The translations under genes were made by a program, and so were the position numbers. Below, one piece after another: positions 34,658-46,819 of a stretch of DNA of 64,000 bases; within the stretch, counting starts at the first letter, position 1, and each line of letters begins with the position of its first letter. The stretch spans positions 59,276,621 to 59,340,620 of the forward strand of contig CM045993.1 in assembly GCA_025175895.1 (NCBI GenBank). Direction: 5' to 3'. A model generated the notes under the pieces. The model worked only from the letters and a program-made list of their open reading frames with translations, was not told the DNA's origin and did no database searches. This stretch comes from Wurfbainia villosa. Taxonomy: Eukaryota > Streptophyta > Magnoliopsida > Zingiberales > Zingiberaceae.

Positions 34658-37278
34658 GAAATAGCAGGGCATTGACAAAGGGCGAGGTGGACCTACGAGT
34701 AGGCAATGGAGCAAGGGTTGCTGCTGTTGCTGTAGGAACTTATGATCTATCTCTGCCCTCTGGGCTTGTACTAGAATTAGATGAATGTTGTTATGTGTCT
34801 GCCTTAACTAAGAACATCATTTCAGTTTCTTGTTTGGACAAGAAAGGTTTTTCATTTATAATAAAGAACAAATGTTGTTCAGTTTATTTAAATGATATGT
34901 TCTATTGTAGTGCACCTTTAATGAACGGACTCTACTTTCTAGACTTAGAGAGCCCTATCTATAACATAAGTACCAAGAGGTTCAAGTCAAATGAGTTGAA
35001 CCAAACCTATCTCTGGCATTGTCGCTTAGGTCACATAAATGAGAGCCGCTTATCTCAGCTCCATAAGGATGGGCTGCTAGACTCATTTGATTTTGAATCA
35101 TATGAGACATGCGAGTCTTGCCTTTTAGGCAAGATGACCAAGACTTCCTTTAGTGGACATAGCGAAAGAGCAACAGATTTGTTAGGACTTATACATAGTG
35201 ATGTATGTGGTCCTTTCAATGTTGCTGCTAGAGGTGGTTACAGGTACTTCATTACATTTACTGATGACTTCAGTAGATATGGTTATGTGTATCTTATGAC
35301 ACATAAATCAGAATCCTTTGAAAAGTTCAAAGAATTCAAGAATGAAGTACAAAACCAGCTTGGCAAGAGTATTAAGATACTTCGATCAGATCGAGGTGGA
35401 GAATACCTTAGCCATGAGTTTCGTGACTATCTAGCTGAGTGTGGGATTCTATCCCAACTCACTCCTCCTGGAACACCACAGTGGAATGGTGTATCCGAAA
35501 GGAGGAATCGTACCCTATTAGATATGGTACGATCTATGATGAGTCACACAGATCTTCCTATATCCTTTTGGGGATATGCTCTAGACACAGCAGCCTTTAC
35601 CCTTAACCGTGTACCATCCAAGGCTGTGATAAAGACACCATATACGATATGGACAGGGAGAAATCCCATGATGTCTTTTATGAGGATTTGGGGTTGTGAG
35701 GCTTACGTTCGACGTCAAGTCTCAGACAAACTGGGACCCAAATCCGATAGGTGCTATTTTGTTGGATATCCCAAGGATACAAAGGGATATTACTTCTACA
35801 TATCCAGTCAGCACAAAGTGTTTGTGGCAAAGACTGGAGTTTTTCTAGAAAGGGATTTTGTTTCTAGAAAAACTAGTGGGAGTACCTTCAATCTTGAAGA
35901 AATTCAAGATAAGGACCATAGCACTGAGGCCTTGATGGAGGTTGAACAGAAACCACAAAGTGTTGTGGGTGATGAGGTTATTGCACAAAGAGTTGTGGAA
36001 CAACCACCTGTTCATGTAGACCTACCTCTTCGCAGATCTGATAGGGTACGTCGTCAGCCTGAGAGATATTCATTTCTCTTGTCTGACCATGATGACGTAA
36101 TGCTCATTGAGAATGAGCCTACCTCCTATCAGGAAGCTGTGATGAGCCCAGATTCTGAGAAATGGCTAAAAGCCATGAGATCCAAGATGGCATCCATGTA
36201 CACCAACCAAGTATGGACTTTGGTTGATCCACCTGAAGGGGTTAAACCCATTGGGTGTAAGTGGGTCTTTAGGAGAAAGACTGACATGGATGGACTTACG
36301 CATACCTATAAGGGTCGATTGGTGGCTAAAGGTTTCAACCAAATTCATGGTATTGACTATGATGAAACCTTTTCTCTAGTGGCGATGTTTAAGTCCATTC
36401 GGATCTTGCTTGCTATTGCAGCATACCATGATTATGAGATCTGGCAGATGGATGTCAAAACCGCGTTTCTGAATGGAAACTTGCTCGAGGATGTGTACAT
36501 GACACAACCTGAGGGTTTTGTAGATCCACAGCATACTGGGAAGGTATGCAAGCTGCAAAGGTCCATTTATTGGCTAAAGCAAGCTTCTCGGAGCTGGAAT
36601 CTTCGATTCGATGATGCGATCAAACAGTTTGGTTTCATCAAGAATGAAGATGAATCCTGTGTCTATAAGAGGGTTGATGGGAACACAGTTGTCTTCCTTG
36701 TATTGTATGTGGATGACATACTGCTCATTGGGAATGACATCCCTTCGCTACAGTCTGTGAAGACTTGCCTCAGGACGTGCTTCTCAATGAAAGACTTAGG
36801 TGAAGCAGCCTGTATTCTAGGCATCAAGATCTATAGAGATAGATCTAAGAGATTGCTTGGCCTAAGTCAGAGTACATACATTGACACGGTATTACTTCGG
36901 TTTGCAATGCAGAATTCCAAGAAAGGACTTCTGTCGATGTCACATGGTGTGAGTCTTTCGAAGACTCAAAGTCCCTCTTCTAGAGAGAAGAGAGACCGCA
37001 TGGATAAGATCCCTTACGCATCTGCTATAGGATCTATCATGTACGCCATGCTATGTACTCGTCCTGATGTCTCGTATGCTTTGAGCATGACGAGTAGATA
37101 CCAGTCAGATCCAGGTGAGCGTCACTGGATAGCAGTCAAGAATATTCTTAAGTACTTGAGAAGGACTAAAGAATATTTCTTGATATTTGGAGGAGCTAGT
37201 CAGAAGGGTTACAATGATGCTACCAAACTCACTGTGATGATGATTATAGATCGCAATGTGGTTCGTGGTTTTGCTTGA
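34658..37278 (+). pseudogene. Pol of element C: protease rest, integrase, reverse transcriptase
   Basis: Continues in another frame after the break near 34650 (R-N-S-R-A-L-T-K-G-E-V). The pre-integrase zinc part is H-C-R-L-G-H near 35020. The integrase core has D of H-S-D-V-C-G-P, D of R-S-D-R-G-G-E-Y and E of V-S-E-R-R-N-R-T. Reverse transcriptase has G-R-L-V-A-K-G-F, W-Q-M-D-V-K-T-A-F-L-N-G and L-Y-V-D-D-I (36706-36717). About 870 codons are open without a stop, unusually well kept for this window. It ends by frameshift inside the RNase H region at about 37260. Confidence 0.88.
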
Positions 37279-37682
37279 ATGGTGGCACCGTGAGTCGGAA
37301 GAGTTCGCAGACACGATTGTTGATTCTACAAAGCAGGTCGAGTATATCGCTGCATCTGAGGCAGCAAAGGAGGCAGTTTGGATCCGCAAGTTCATTACTG
37401 AGCTTGGGGTGGTTCCTAGCATTGCAGATCCCATAGAGCTCTATTGTGACAACAATGGAGCGATTGCATAGGCTAAGGAACCTCTCTCACACCAACGGAC
37501 CAAACATATACTACGGCGCTTCCATCTCATTCGAGAGATTATCGATAGAGGAGATGTAAAGATTTGTAGAGTACCCATAGAGGCTAACATCGCAGATCCC
37601 TTGACCAAGGCTTTGGCACAGAAAAAGCATAATGGTCACACTAGGTCATTGGGTATTAGATACTACGGTGATTGGCACTAGT
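37256..37682 (+). pseudogene. RNase H of element C
   Basis: Shows D-S-T-K-Q-V-E-Y-I-A-A-S, E-A-V-W-I-R-K-F and Y-C-D-N-N-G-A-I-A, then a TAG at 37469-37471 where Gln is expected (CAG to TAG). Beyond it the frame continues with H-Q-R-T-K-H-I and A-D-P-L-T-K-A-L to a normal end near 37680. Confidence 0.82.
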
Positions 37683-37695
37683 GCTAGTGGGAGAT
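37683..37695 (+). other. Polypurine tract of element C
   Basis: GCTAGTGGGAGAT immediately upstream of the 3' LTR; purine-rich although short. Confidence 0.7.
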
Positions 37696-39514
37696 TGTTA
37701 GTGAAAGCCCTAGAGCCAATCATGTGATGATTGTTGTATGGACTTTATTGTATCATATTCCTATTTATAAAGGCATGGTTATTATATTTACTTGTATTGG
37801 TGCCAAATAACTAAATATAATAATGTCCTTGAGTAGTAGGTTCTTATCTATATCAATCGATTGGTTGAATCGATAATGAGATGATATACAGAACACTACT
37901 CTTAATCATTCCTAGTCGAGTATTAACATTCAGGGACAATGTTAATGCGTAGAGACTAGCATGTAGGTCAACAAGATGACTTGATCTCACAAGTCATGGA
38001 TATAAGATATCAAGTTGACACATGGGTATGCATTGGAGAATGTATACTGAATGACCCGCCATGAGAAAGTATCATGGATCATTATATGAGTGTCATATAC
38101 TTTCTCATGTGGCTATTAGTATGACTATTAGTCCTTAGACCTGAAGTCACCATGGTTCCCTACATAAGGAGTTGCATACTTTGGCTTCGTCAAACGTCAC
38201 CCGTAAATGGGTGGACTATAAAGGCGATTACTGGGTATGTAACAAATTATGCGGAGGGATGTGAGTAATGTAGATGGGATCTATCCCTCCTATATAACAG
38301 GGGTGACATCGATATTCTTGATAGAGTGAGACCACGAAGTGCATGGCCATGCCCAAATGAGTCAATATGAGATATTGAGCTCATTTGATTAGAGTGAGTC
38401 TACTTGGGGTTCAAGATTTAGATTGTACCAAGGATGACACGGTCTATGCCTCGATTGGTTAATCTAGATGTCAAGGATAGAGGGACATTGTCACATATTG
38501 TGAGAGTCACAATTAGTAGTCACAAAGGTGATGTTGGAGCTCAACATTCTTGTAACTTGGGTAGCAATGATGTGTTGCTAGATACCGCTCATTGCTTATG
38601 TTCCTAAATAGGTTTAGGGACATTTCCAACGTTACAAGAACCTATAGGGTCACACACATAAGAGCAATTAGATGGAGATTAGGTTCATATGATGAACCAT
38701 GAGGATTAGGTTCATGGGATGAACCAAATTGGATTAAGAGTAATCCAAATTAGACTAATTGAGTTAGACTCAAGTTGATTCAAGTATTGAATGAGTCTAA
38801 TTTTGATTTGATTCATCAAATCAATTTAAATTAATGAATAAAGATTCATTAAATTAAATTGACTTGAGTCAAGTGGTTAGATTTGATCAACCATGGGAGA
38901 TTAGAGGTCAAGTTTGACTTGACTTGAGAGGGAAGATGAAAGGTCAAGTTTGACTTGACCAAATGCCATGTCATGATGATGACTTGGCATGGCTGGCCAA
39001 TGATGATGCTCCACATCATCATTGACTTTGTCAATTGGTGCCACATCATGAGGGAGACCAAGGGTCTTGGGAGTTACATGCATGCATGTAACCTCCTCTC
39101 CATGAAGTGGCCGGCCACTCCATTAGATGGGGTAATTGATTTTTGGTGGCTTAATAACTTCATCTTCAACCTTGGATCATTTTTCTCTCAAGCTCTACCT
39201 CTCCCAACCTCTCCTTGGCCGAAATTCCTAAAGGAGTGCTAGCACACTCTAAGGCATTTTTCTCCACCTATTGCTTGTGTGGATACCAATAGAGGAGTGT
39301 GCACTTGACACTCTCAAGTTCCGGCGAACTTTTGGACGAGCGGGATAAGCGAAGGGCATCGCATCGAGGGTAATGATCTCATCTCTTAGATCTAAGGTTT
39401 TTAGTAAGCACATACATGTTTTATAATTTTTATACTTCGCACGGATCCGTGGCCGGGGCTTCCGAGGTTTCCGCAATGCAAAAAGCGGTTTTTAAGGCTC
39501 GAAAAAACCCAACA
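37696..39514 (+). mobile_element. 3' LTR of element C
   Basis: 1819 bp, same ends as the 5' copy. It lacks about 11 bp present near 31730 and shows roughly a dozen substitutions in the first 800 bp. Confidence 0.93.
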
Positions 39515-39519
39515 TAGAT
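39515..39519. repeat. TSD of C, right copy (TAGAT)
   Basis: Identical to 30018-30022. Confidence 0.92.
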
Positions 39520-41260
39520 TCCATCATATGTCATGACATCATGATCATTAGTCATGCTTAATTATGCTATCATTTGTGCCATGATCATTTCATGCATTTA
39601 ATTTGATTAAAATTGAGTTAAGGACATATGGCATGACTTGAAGTCCCATGTATAAGGGAATCAAGTAGTGTTGCCTTAGAAAATGCATGAAACCCTAGAT
39701 TAGGAGAATAAAACTCACATCTCACATCACATTGACATGTATTTGTATTTATACACCTTATACACATGTGAGATGATAAGATATGAGTTAAGTTCAAGGT
39801 GCATAGTTTTTGCATCTAGATGAACCAAAACTCATCTTTTACTATTGTGTGGATCATTGGGAAAGCTTTTGTACAAGTCATGTACATTGAGACCAAGGAA
39901 CATGATCCAATATAGATTTTCAAAAACATTTTAAAATCATTCTAGAAAACCTTGGTGAAGTCTATCTTTTGATAGCAATCACCATTGATGATATTGATAC
40001 AAAGTGAGCTCAAACATTGAAGTTTTTCTTTACTTTTGAACTTTGTATCAATCTCACTATTTTGTGGGTATATTATTTTACAAATATTTTTCCCCTATAG
40101 TGTTTGGCATATGTAATGTGTGGTCAAATTTTCATTATTTTTTGAATTTTTTAGAATTACTTATGCATTTCTAAAGATAATCTGAAATTGTCATTTTGGC
40201 AAAATCAGAAACCAGTCGAGGCGGCACCTCGACTGGAAGCTTTTTTTTTAGTCGACTGATGAATAGTTCAGTCGACTATTAACTGACCTGATTAACTTTT
40301 AGGCCTGATTTCGGGTAAACAAGGTTTGTTTAACCTGATTTCAGCTATGTTAGGTTCCCTAACAACTCCTAATCCTAGGATATGCTTTGGGAAGCATTGG
40401 AAAGGGTGAAAATCTATTGGATATAGATTAGGAGAGTTGTTTAAGGTTTGTATCAATTTTAAGGTGTGGGAAAGTTCAAGTTTGAACTTTTAACCTTAAT
40501 TTTGATGGTTTAGAGTTCCTATAGGCTTAGGGGCTTCCCAAGGACATTGTTGGTGCAATGGTCAAGGGGGAGCAAGCCTTTAGGAGGAGTTATCCATCAT
40601 GGGATGATGGATGTATTTTTCCTCTTGAAGGGGAAGAGATAAGTGGAGTTTAAGTTTAAGTGTTTAAAGTTTAGGATTGGGAGCCTAAACATGCCGCTCC
40701 AAAACTGCCCTGAAATTAAGCATGGCGAAACTGCCCTGGCAAAACTGCCCTGGCGAAACTGCCCTGGCAAAATTGCCCTGGCGAAACTGCCCTGAAATTA
40801 AGCAAATTGTCCTGGAACGGTACTAAACTTCCCTGGAAACAAGCGAAACCTCCCTAACATAAACATACCGCATTGAATTGGTATCCAAACTACCCGGGAA
40901 CTCTCCAAAGAAGTATGATCTAGGGGGAGTAAGCTTTAGTGGGAGATTATCCATCTAGGTATGATGGGTGATGGTTTATGAAAAGGGGGAAAATGGAAGT
41001 TCGCTTTTCATCTAGTAATAGATCACTAAGGAGAATGAAGACATTCAAGATGATTTTTGACCAAGGAGGAGAAGGAAGAATCTCATTGTAAAATGAGACA
41101 TGAAAAACCTTGGTGGACTTTTTGATGTTAGTCAAAAAGGGGGAGAAGTTATGGGGAGAATTTATGGGATTACCAATTTGGGATAATTTGAAAGGAGATT
41201 TGAGTTAGGTGTTATAACTCAAAGGTATGTGGTTTTATCAAACATCAAAAAAGGGGAGAT
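39520..41260 (+). mobile_element. E spacer, right part, with PPT
   Basis: Non-coding. It resumes the spacer cut at 30022. It has a palindromic patch (40208-40285), an LTR-start look-alike near 40547-40560, a 14-bp tandem array at 40697-40800 and repeated G-rich purine tracts. It ends in AAAAAAGGGGAGAT next to the LTR at 41261. The part from 40040 is duplicated at 45592. Confidence 0.78.
40697..40800 (+). repeat. Tandem array of GAAACTGCCCTGGC
   Basis: Five contiguous 14-bp units alternating GAAACTGCCCTGGC and AAAACTGCCCTGGC, with degenerate flanking copies to about 40850. The duplicate at 46290-46355 has four. Confidence 0.85.
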
Positions 41261-42332
41261 TGTTGGTGCAATCGGCCCAGGTCACGATTAACCAGACTCG
41301 AGTTTGACTCGAGCGATGTTTTGATGTTCGACAGAATGTATGACAATGTGATTGTCATGGAAAAGTCCAAGTCTTGTGTACTTGGCATGGAAAGTCCAAC
41401 ATGGGTTGGCAAGGAAGTCCAAGCATGGGTCTTGGCATGGAAAGTCCAACATGTGTTGGCAAGGGAAAGTCCAAGCTTATGTCTTGGCAATTGAGAAGTC
41501 CAAGGGGAATATTGGCGGCGTAAAGTCCATGGGTGGAGTCTTGGCAGCATAAGTCCAATGGTTGGCAGCGTAAAGTCCAAGCGGAGTCTTGACAGCGTAA
41601 GTCCAATGTGCCTTGGTGGTGTAGACACCGTTAGCATGACAATAGCCGATGGAAGCACCTGAAGACTAGCGTATGGATGAACAAATTATGGATGACTTGG
41701 AGGGATCCGATAGGTGTGAGGCTGACAAAGGTGGCTAGAAGGCTTAGGTCTAGGCTACAGGTGATCTAGCAAGTATGGGGGCACCATACTTGGGTTAAAA
41801 TCTCATGTTGAGGTGTATCAGTCAACTAGGACCTATGGTCAGTCGACTGATGGGAGTCAACTAGGGTTTAACTATGAGTGCCCGCAATGACCGCAGAGAT
41901 AGGCAATGATCGGCTGGCTGAGCAATGATCGACGGTGATCACCGACCGGTACTCGGGATCTCAAGCACAGAAGGTTCTCCAGTCAAGTGATCGGCCCGAC
42001 CACTCGACTGATTGAGCCATCAGTCGACTGATGGGTATGATCAGTCGACTGATGGTGTATCCATTAGACTTATCCGACGTGGTTCATGTCGTTGTAAGAT
42101 AACGGATACAGGGGCAATCGACTGATGGTCCCGATCAGTCGACTGCCAGGCGAAATCCAGCCCAAGGAGCAGCTTTAAAGGGAGCTCATGGAGGGAGGAT
42201 TCACTATCGGTTCTTGAGGAGTTTTGGGGTGTTTTGTAAAGTGTTCTTTATGTGTTCTTGTGTATTTCATTTGTATCTTGCTTGTATTTCATTCTTATTG
42301 TTGTAAGAATTATTGTAAGAGGTTTCTCCGCC
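41261..42332 (+). mobile_element. Middle E-type LTR, 3' end missing
   Basis: Begins TGTTGGTGCAATCGG and is cut within the R/U5 part (AGGTTTCTCCGCC). It is nearly identical to 46820-47895, including a 75-bp deletion both share relative to the 5' LTR, but it has an unrelated sequence of about 70 bp at 41879-41955. Confidence 0.85.
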
Positions 42333-42333
42333 G

Positions 42334-44143
42334 AGCTCATCAAATTCTATAGTCATTGCATTACGCCAATTTGAATCCTTGTTTGCTTGAGAAAAACAAG
42401 TCGGCTCGATAGATTTTGAGGAGATTACGAGAGCACGAGGAAGAGGATGTTGCGTCGTCTTTGGTGGACATCGTGCATAGATATCGCTCAAGGGGAGTAT
42501 GCGACGAGGTGCATCATCTTCTGAATCACTCTTTGTTGGGGATGGTGAAGAAGATGGACTTACATTATCTGAGAATCCAGAGCTGGGAGGTGTATTATCT
42601 TTGACTGGCGAGGATTCCGAGATTGGACACTGAATAGGTTCTTGAATGTTGTCCCTTCTAATATCATCATTGCATGTATCTCTTGTGGGAGTAGATCCTT
42701 GGGATGAATCCAATGGTATAGAAGAGTTTCCAGAGAGCTCAGGAGTAGGACCTAAGATTCCATCTCTTTTTATAGATTCAACATGTCTTGTAGGTAAAAT
42801 GACCTGTGGAAACTTTGATGTTATATTGGGTGGTATTATAAAGGTACCACCATTTCCTGTGGATGGAGCTTCTGGTATGACTGCAAATGGAAAAAGAGAT
42901 TCATCAAAGATAACATGCCGCGATATATATATGCGTCTGTAGACACCCATGGTGCAAATTACTATAACCAAGGAAAACACATTGTTGGGAACGAGGATTA
43001 AGTTTGTGTTTAGAGTAGGGTCGTAGCCATGGATAACATGTGCAACCAAAGATACGTAAGAACATGAAGTTAGGAGGTTGATTAAAAAGTTTTTCAATAG
43101 GAGATTTGTGTTGAAGCAATGGAGTAGGTAGACGATTGATAAGATAAATCATATGAACAAAGATCATCCCAAAATTTAAGTGGAACCGATGCATGATTGA
43201 GAAGGGCTAAGGCAGTTTCAATTATATGACGATGTTTCCTTTCCGCGGAACCATTTTGTTCGGGAGTGTGAGGACATGATACTCGATGAAGAATACCTGA
43301 GGAGTCGAGGTAGCGATGAAGCCCCTGATATTCTCCACCCCAATCGGAGTGGAGAGAGAGTATTTTACGGGCAAAGTAACGTTCAACGTGCCTTTGAAAT
43401 CGACAAAAAATATCAAGAAGATCAGATTTTCTTTTCATGTGAAAGACCCAAGTAAATTTACTAAAATCATCAATAAAAATCACATAATAAAGAAAACCCT
43501 GATTTGACAGAATAGGAGCAGGTCCCCACACATCAGAATGAATTATTTCTAAAGGAAAATTAGATACATGAGAGGAAGTAGAAAAAGGTAATTTATGACT
43601 CTTTGCTTTCATGCATGCTTCACAAGAATAAGAAGGAGACGTCAAAGAAGTTGGTAAGTCGAACTTATTGATGATATCTTGAACTAGACGAAGAGATGGA
43701 TGACCAAGTCGTGCATGCCAAGAGGATTTACTTGTGCGTTCTCCAATGAAAGCCTTGGTGGAAGTGGGTTGAAGGTAATAAAGACCATCTTTAATTCCTC
43801 CTTTGAGTAGAGTCGTTCCAGTTGCAGGATCCTTCACAAGACAATGATGAGGGTGAAATTCAAAAAATACATTATTGTCAATAGCAAATTGACGAACTGA
43901 AAGTAAATTCTTAGTGATTGAAGGAACATGAAGAGTATTGCGCATGCAAAAGGTTCGACCGGATGAATGAAAAATTGTGTTTCCAAGGTTAGCAATTTCC
44001 AAACCTGAGCCATTGCCTACTTGTACCATGTCAGGTCCATGATAGGAGGAAGCATCTGTGAGAATGTCATAATCCGGTGTAACATGATGAGTTGCCCCAG
44101 AATCTGGATGCCATCCTGAGGTTGAAGAATTTGCCACAGTCAT
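42334..44143 (-). pseudogene. Protease and integrase of fragment I, truncated before reverse transcriptase
   Basis: The protease site is W-H-P-D-S-G-A-T-H-H near 44110. The pre-integrase part is W-H-A-R-L-G-H. The integrase core has H-S-D-V-W-G-P, L-H-S-D-W-G-G-E-Y and G-S-A-E-R-K-H-R. Frame breaks lie near 43190 and 43090. The last recognisable part (W-R-N-A-M-T-I-E-F-D-E-L) normally sits just upstream of reverse transcriptase; the frame then runs into LTR sequence at the junction. Confidence 0.8.
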
Positions 44144-44262
44144 ATAAGGATTGCTTGCAAGAGAAAATGCTCCTGGGTGAAATGATGAAGTCGAAGATGA
44201 AGATTGATTTTGATTTGATGATGCAAAACCTCCGGGAAAATTTGAATCAAATCTCTTATAGC

Positions 44263-45256
44263 ATTGATTTGCAAAGTGACCATTGCGAAAACAAATTTGA
44301 CAACGTCCTCGGCCTCGCCTCTCGCCTCGTCCTCGCCTCGTCCTTGTCCTGTGTTTCTTTCACCTTGATTTCGTTGATTTTGTTGTTGATGGATAGTTGT
44401 ATCTGATTTATAGGTTGTGTGCGCAGATAGAACAATAGAATCTGACATCCTTTGAGATTGTAATTGTAAGAGGATTTCATGAGAGGACAAAGATACCATG
44501 AAGAGTATCAAGTGACACTTGCTCCATACGTGTAGTCACACTAGGAATAAAATCATATTGAGGCCCTAATCTGCAAGGACATGAATCAATAAACTGTTGA
44601 ATCGGATGTCCAATTGCTCTTAGATTATTAGCAATAGTTTTGATTGATTGAATATATTCATTGATAGATTTGTCTCCTCGTTGCACCGATTGTAGTTGCA
44701 TGCGAAGTTGAAGCACTCGCGCCTGAGAGTGGGATGCAAAAGTTCGAGCAAGAGTTTCCCATATTTGTTGAGAGGTATCAAGCCCTACAATAATAGGAAG
44801 TATAGACTCGCTGAGTGACGAAATTATCCACGTCATAATTAGTTGATCCTTCTTGCTCCAAACTGAATAACGAGGATCGTCTTCTTGGAATTTAGGAGAG
44901 GTACCATCTACAATTCCAAGCAGATCATGAGCACGAAGTAATGATTGAAACTGCATCTTCCAAAGTAAATAATTATCATTATTAAGTTTAATAGGAAGAT
45001 ATGATATGGCATTTATTGATAAGGAGGAGAGTTGCGTCGCTTGATTTGTTTCCATGGATGATGAAGAAAATTCTGACATTTGAGATTCCGAGATAGGACA
45101 ATGAGGATGCTTCCGGTGCAATGGACGTCGATTAGGATGGGCAAAAGTCTCGAGGTAGCCGACTAACTGCTCCTTGTCCACGAGAGAGGCTCCGGACAGA
45201 GAGGGCGACGGTGGCGTGGACAACTCTGTTCCACTTAATAAGAAATCCAGTAACAA
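44263..45256 (-). pseudogene. Gag of fragment I
   Basis: The likely start is METNQATQLSSLS at 45055; the frame is open upstream to 45256. The capsid region has L-P-I-K-L-N-N-D-N-Y-L-L-W-K-M-Q and the later S-H-S-Q-A-R-V-L-Q-L-R-M. It shifts frame near 44500. A zinc knuckle C-Q-I-C-F-R-N-G-H-F-A-N-Q-C lies at 44263-44307. The style differs from the G/J and C gags, so this is another copia lineage; I cannot place it firmly. Confidence 0.75.
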
Positions 45257-45591
45257 ATCTGTTGAAGGTTGATCGGCGGTAGCAGCCTACGGACGTATTG
45301 GATCACTGCATCATCGAGTGTCTCCTTGCTCACTTCAACTTCTAGTTGCCGTCGCTCCAAATTGAGAGAGAGATTGAGGAAAGGGATTACTGATAATAGT
45401 CTTGGTATTAAATGGTAGCTAGCTCGGCAAGAGCTGTTGATGTGACACAAGTTTTTGATGGGACCCTACTCTGCACCTTGATCAAAGTCTGTCTCGATCG
45501 AGAGCAATGGCGCAAAAACGAAGAGAAAGCTCTGATTCCTTCCAAGCCGATCAAATCTCGCGGAGCGCGATGAAAAAAAAAAATAAACAAG

Positions 45592-46819
45592 ACTTTGTAT
45601 CAATCTCACTATTTTGTTGGTATATTATTTTACAAATATTTTTCCCCTATAGTGTTTGGCATATGTAATGTGTGGTCAAATTTTCATTATTTTTTGAATT
45701 TTTTATAATTACTTATGCATTTCTAAAGATAATTTGAAATTGCCATTTTGGCAAAATCAGAAACCAGTCGAGGCGGCACCTCGACTGGAGCAGTCTTCAC
45801 TCGACTGGAAGCTTTTTTTTTAGTCGACTGATGAATAGTTCAGTCGACTATTAACTAACCTGATTAACTTTCAGGCCTGATTTCGGGTAAACAAGGTTTG
45901 TTTAACCTGATTTCAGCTATGTTAGGTTCCCTAACAACTCCTAATCCTAGGATATGCTTTGGGAAGCATTGGAAAGAGTGAAAATCTATTGGATATAGAT
46001 TAGGAGAGTTGTTTAAGGTTTGTATCAATTTTAAGGTGTGGGAAAGTTCAAGTTTGAACTTTTAACCTTAATTTTGATGGTTTAGAGTTCCTATAGGCTT
46101 AGGGGCTTCCCAAGGACATTGTTGGTGCAATGGTCAAGGGGGAGCAAGCCTTTAGGAGGAGTTATCCATCATGGGATGATGGATGTATTTTTCCTCTTGA
46201 AGGGGAAGAGATAAGTGGAGTTTAAGTTTAAGTGTTTAAAGTTTAGGATTGGGGGCCTAAACATGCCGCTCCAAAACTGCCCTGAAATTAAGCATGGCGA
46301 AACTGCCCTGGCAAAACTGCCCTGGCAAAATTGCCCTGGCGAAACTGCCCTAAAATTAAGCAAATTGTCCTGGAACGGTACTAAACTGCCCTGGAAACAA
46401 GCGAAACCTCCCTAACATAAACATACCACATTGAATTGGTGTCCAAACTACCCAGGAACTCTCCAAAGAAGTATGATCTAGGGGGAGTAAGCTTTTAGTG
46501 GGAGATTATCCATCTAGGTATGATGGGTGATGGTTTATGAAAAGGGGGAAAATGGAAGTTCGCTTTTCATCTACTAATAGATCACTAAGGAGAATGAAGA
46601 CATTCAAGATGATTTTTGACCAAGGAGGAGAAGGAAGAATCTCATTGTAAAATGAGACATGAAAAACCTTGGTGGACTTTTTGATGTTAGTCAAAATGGG
46701 GGAGAAGTTATGGGGAGAATTTATGGGATTACCAATTTGGGATAATTTGTAAGGAGATTTGAGTTAGGTGTTATAACTCAAAGGTATGTGGTTTTATCAA
46801 ACATCAAAAAAGGGGAGAT
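45592..46819 (+). mobile_element. Second copy of E spacer (duplication of 40040-41260)
   Basis: Almost identical to 40040-41260. Differences include a 20-bp extra palindrome arm near 45787 and one fewer 14-bp unit at 46290-46355. It ends in the same purine tract. Confidence 0.85.
46290..46355 (+). repeat. Tandem array of GAAACTGCCCTGGC, second copy
   Basis: Four units against five at 40697-40800. Confidence 0.8.

Larger units (their letters stand above)
42333..45591 (-). mobile_element. Fragment I: 5' half of a third copia type, between the E duplication
   Basis: 3259 bp on the minus strand. It holds gag, protease and integrase and ends just before reverse transcriptase. No LTR, primer site or TSD is visible. 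Its plus-strand right end is A-rich (A11-T-A3). Both edges coincide with the duplication breakpoints. Confidence 0.82.

Noticed and set aside
42267..43097. A 276-codon frame as a complete host gene
   Set aside because: Integrase tail and pre-RT linker of fragment I running by chance into LTR sequence at its end.
45250..45591. 5' LTR and primer site for fragment I
   Set aside because: A weak GAATCAGAGC occurs near 45525 but there is no TG...CA repeat partner or convincing LTR edge.
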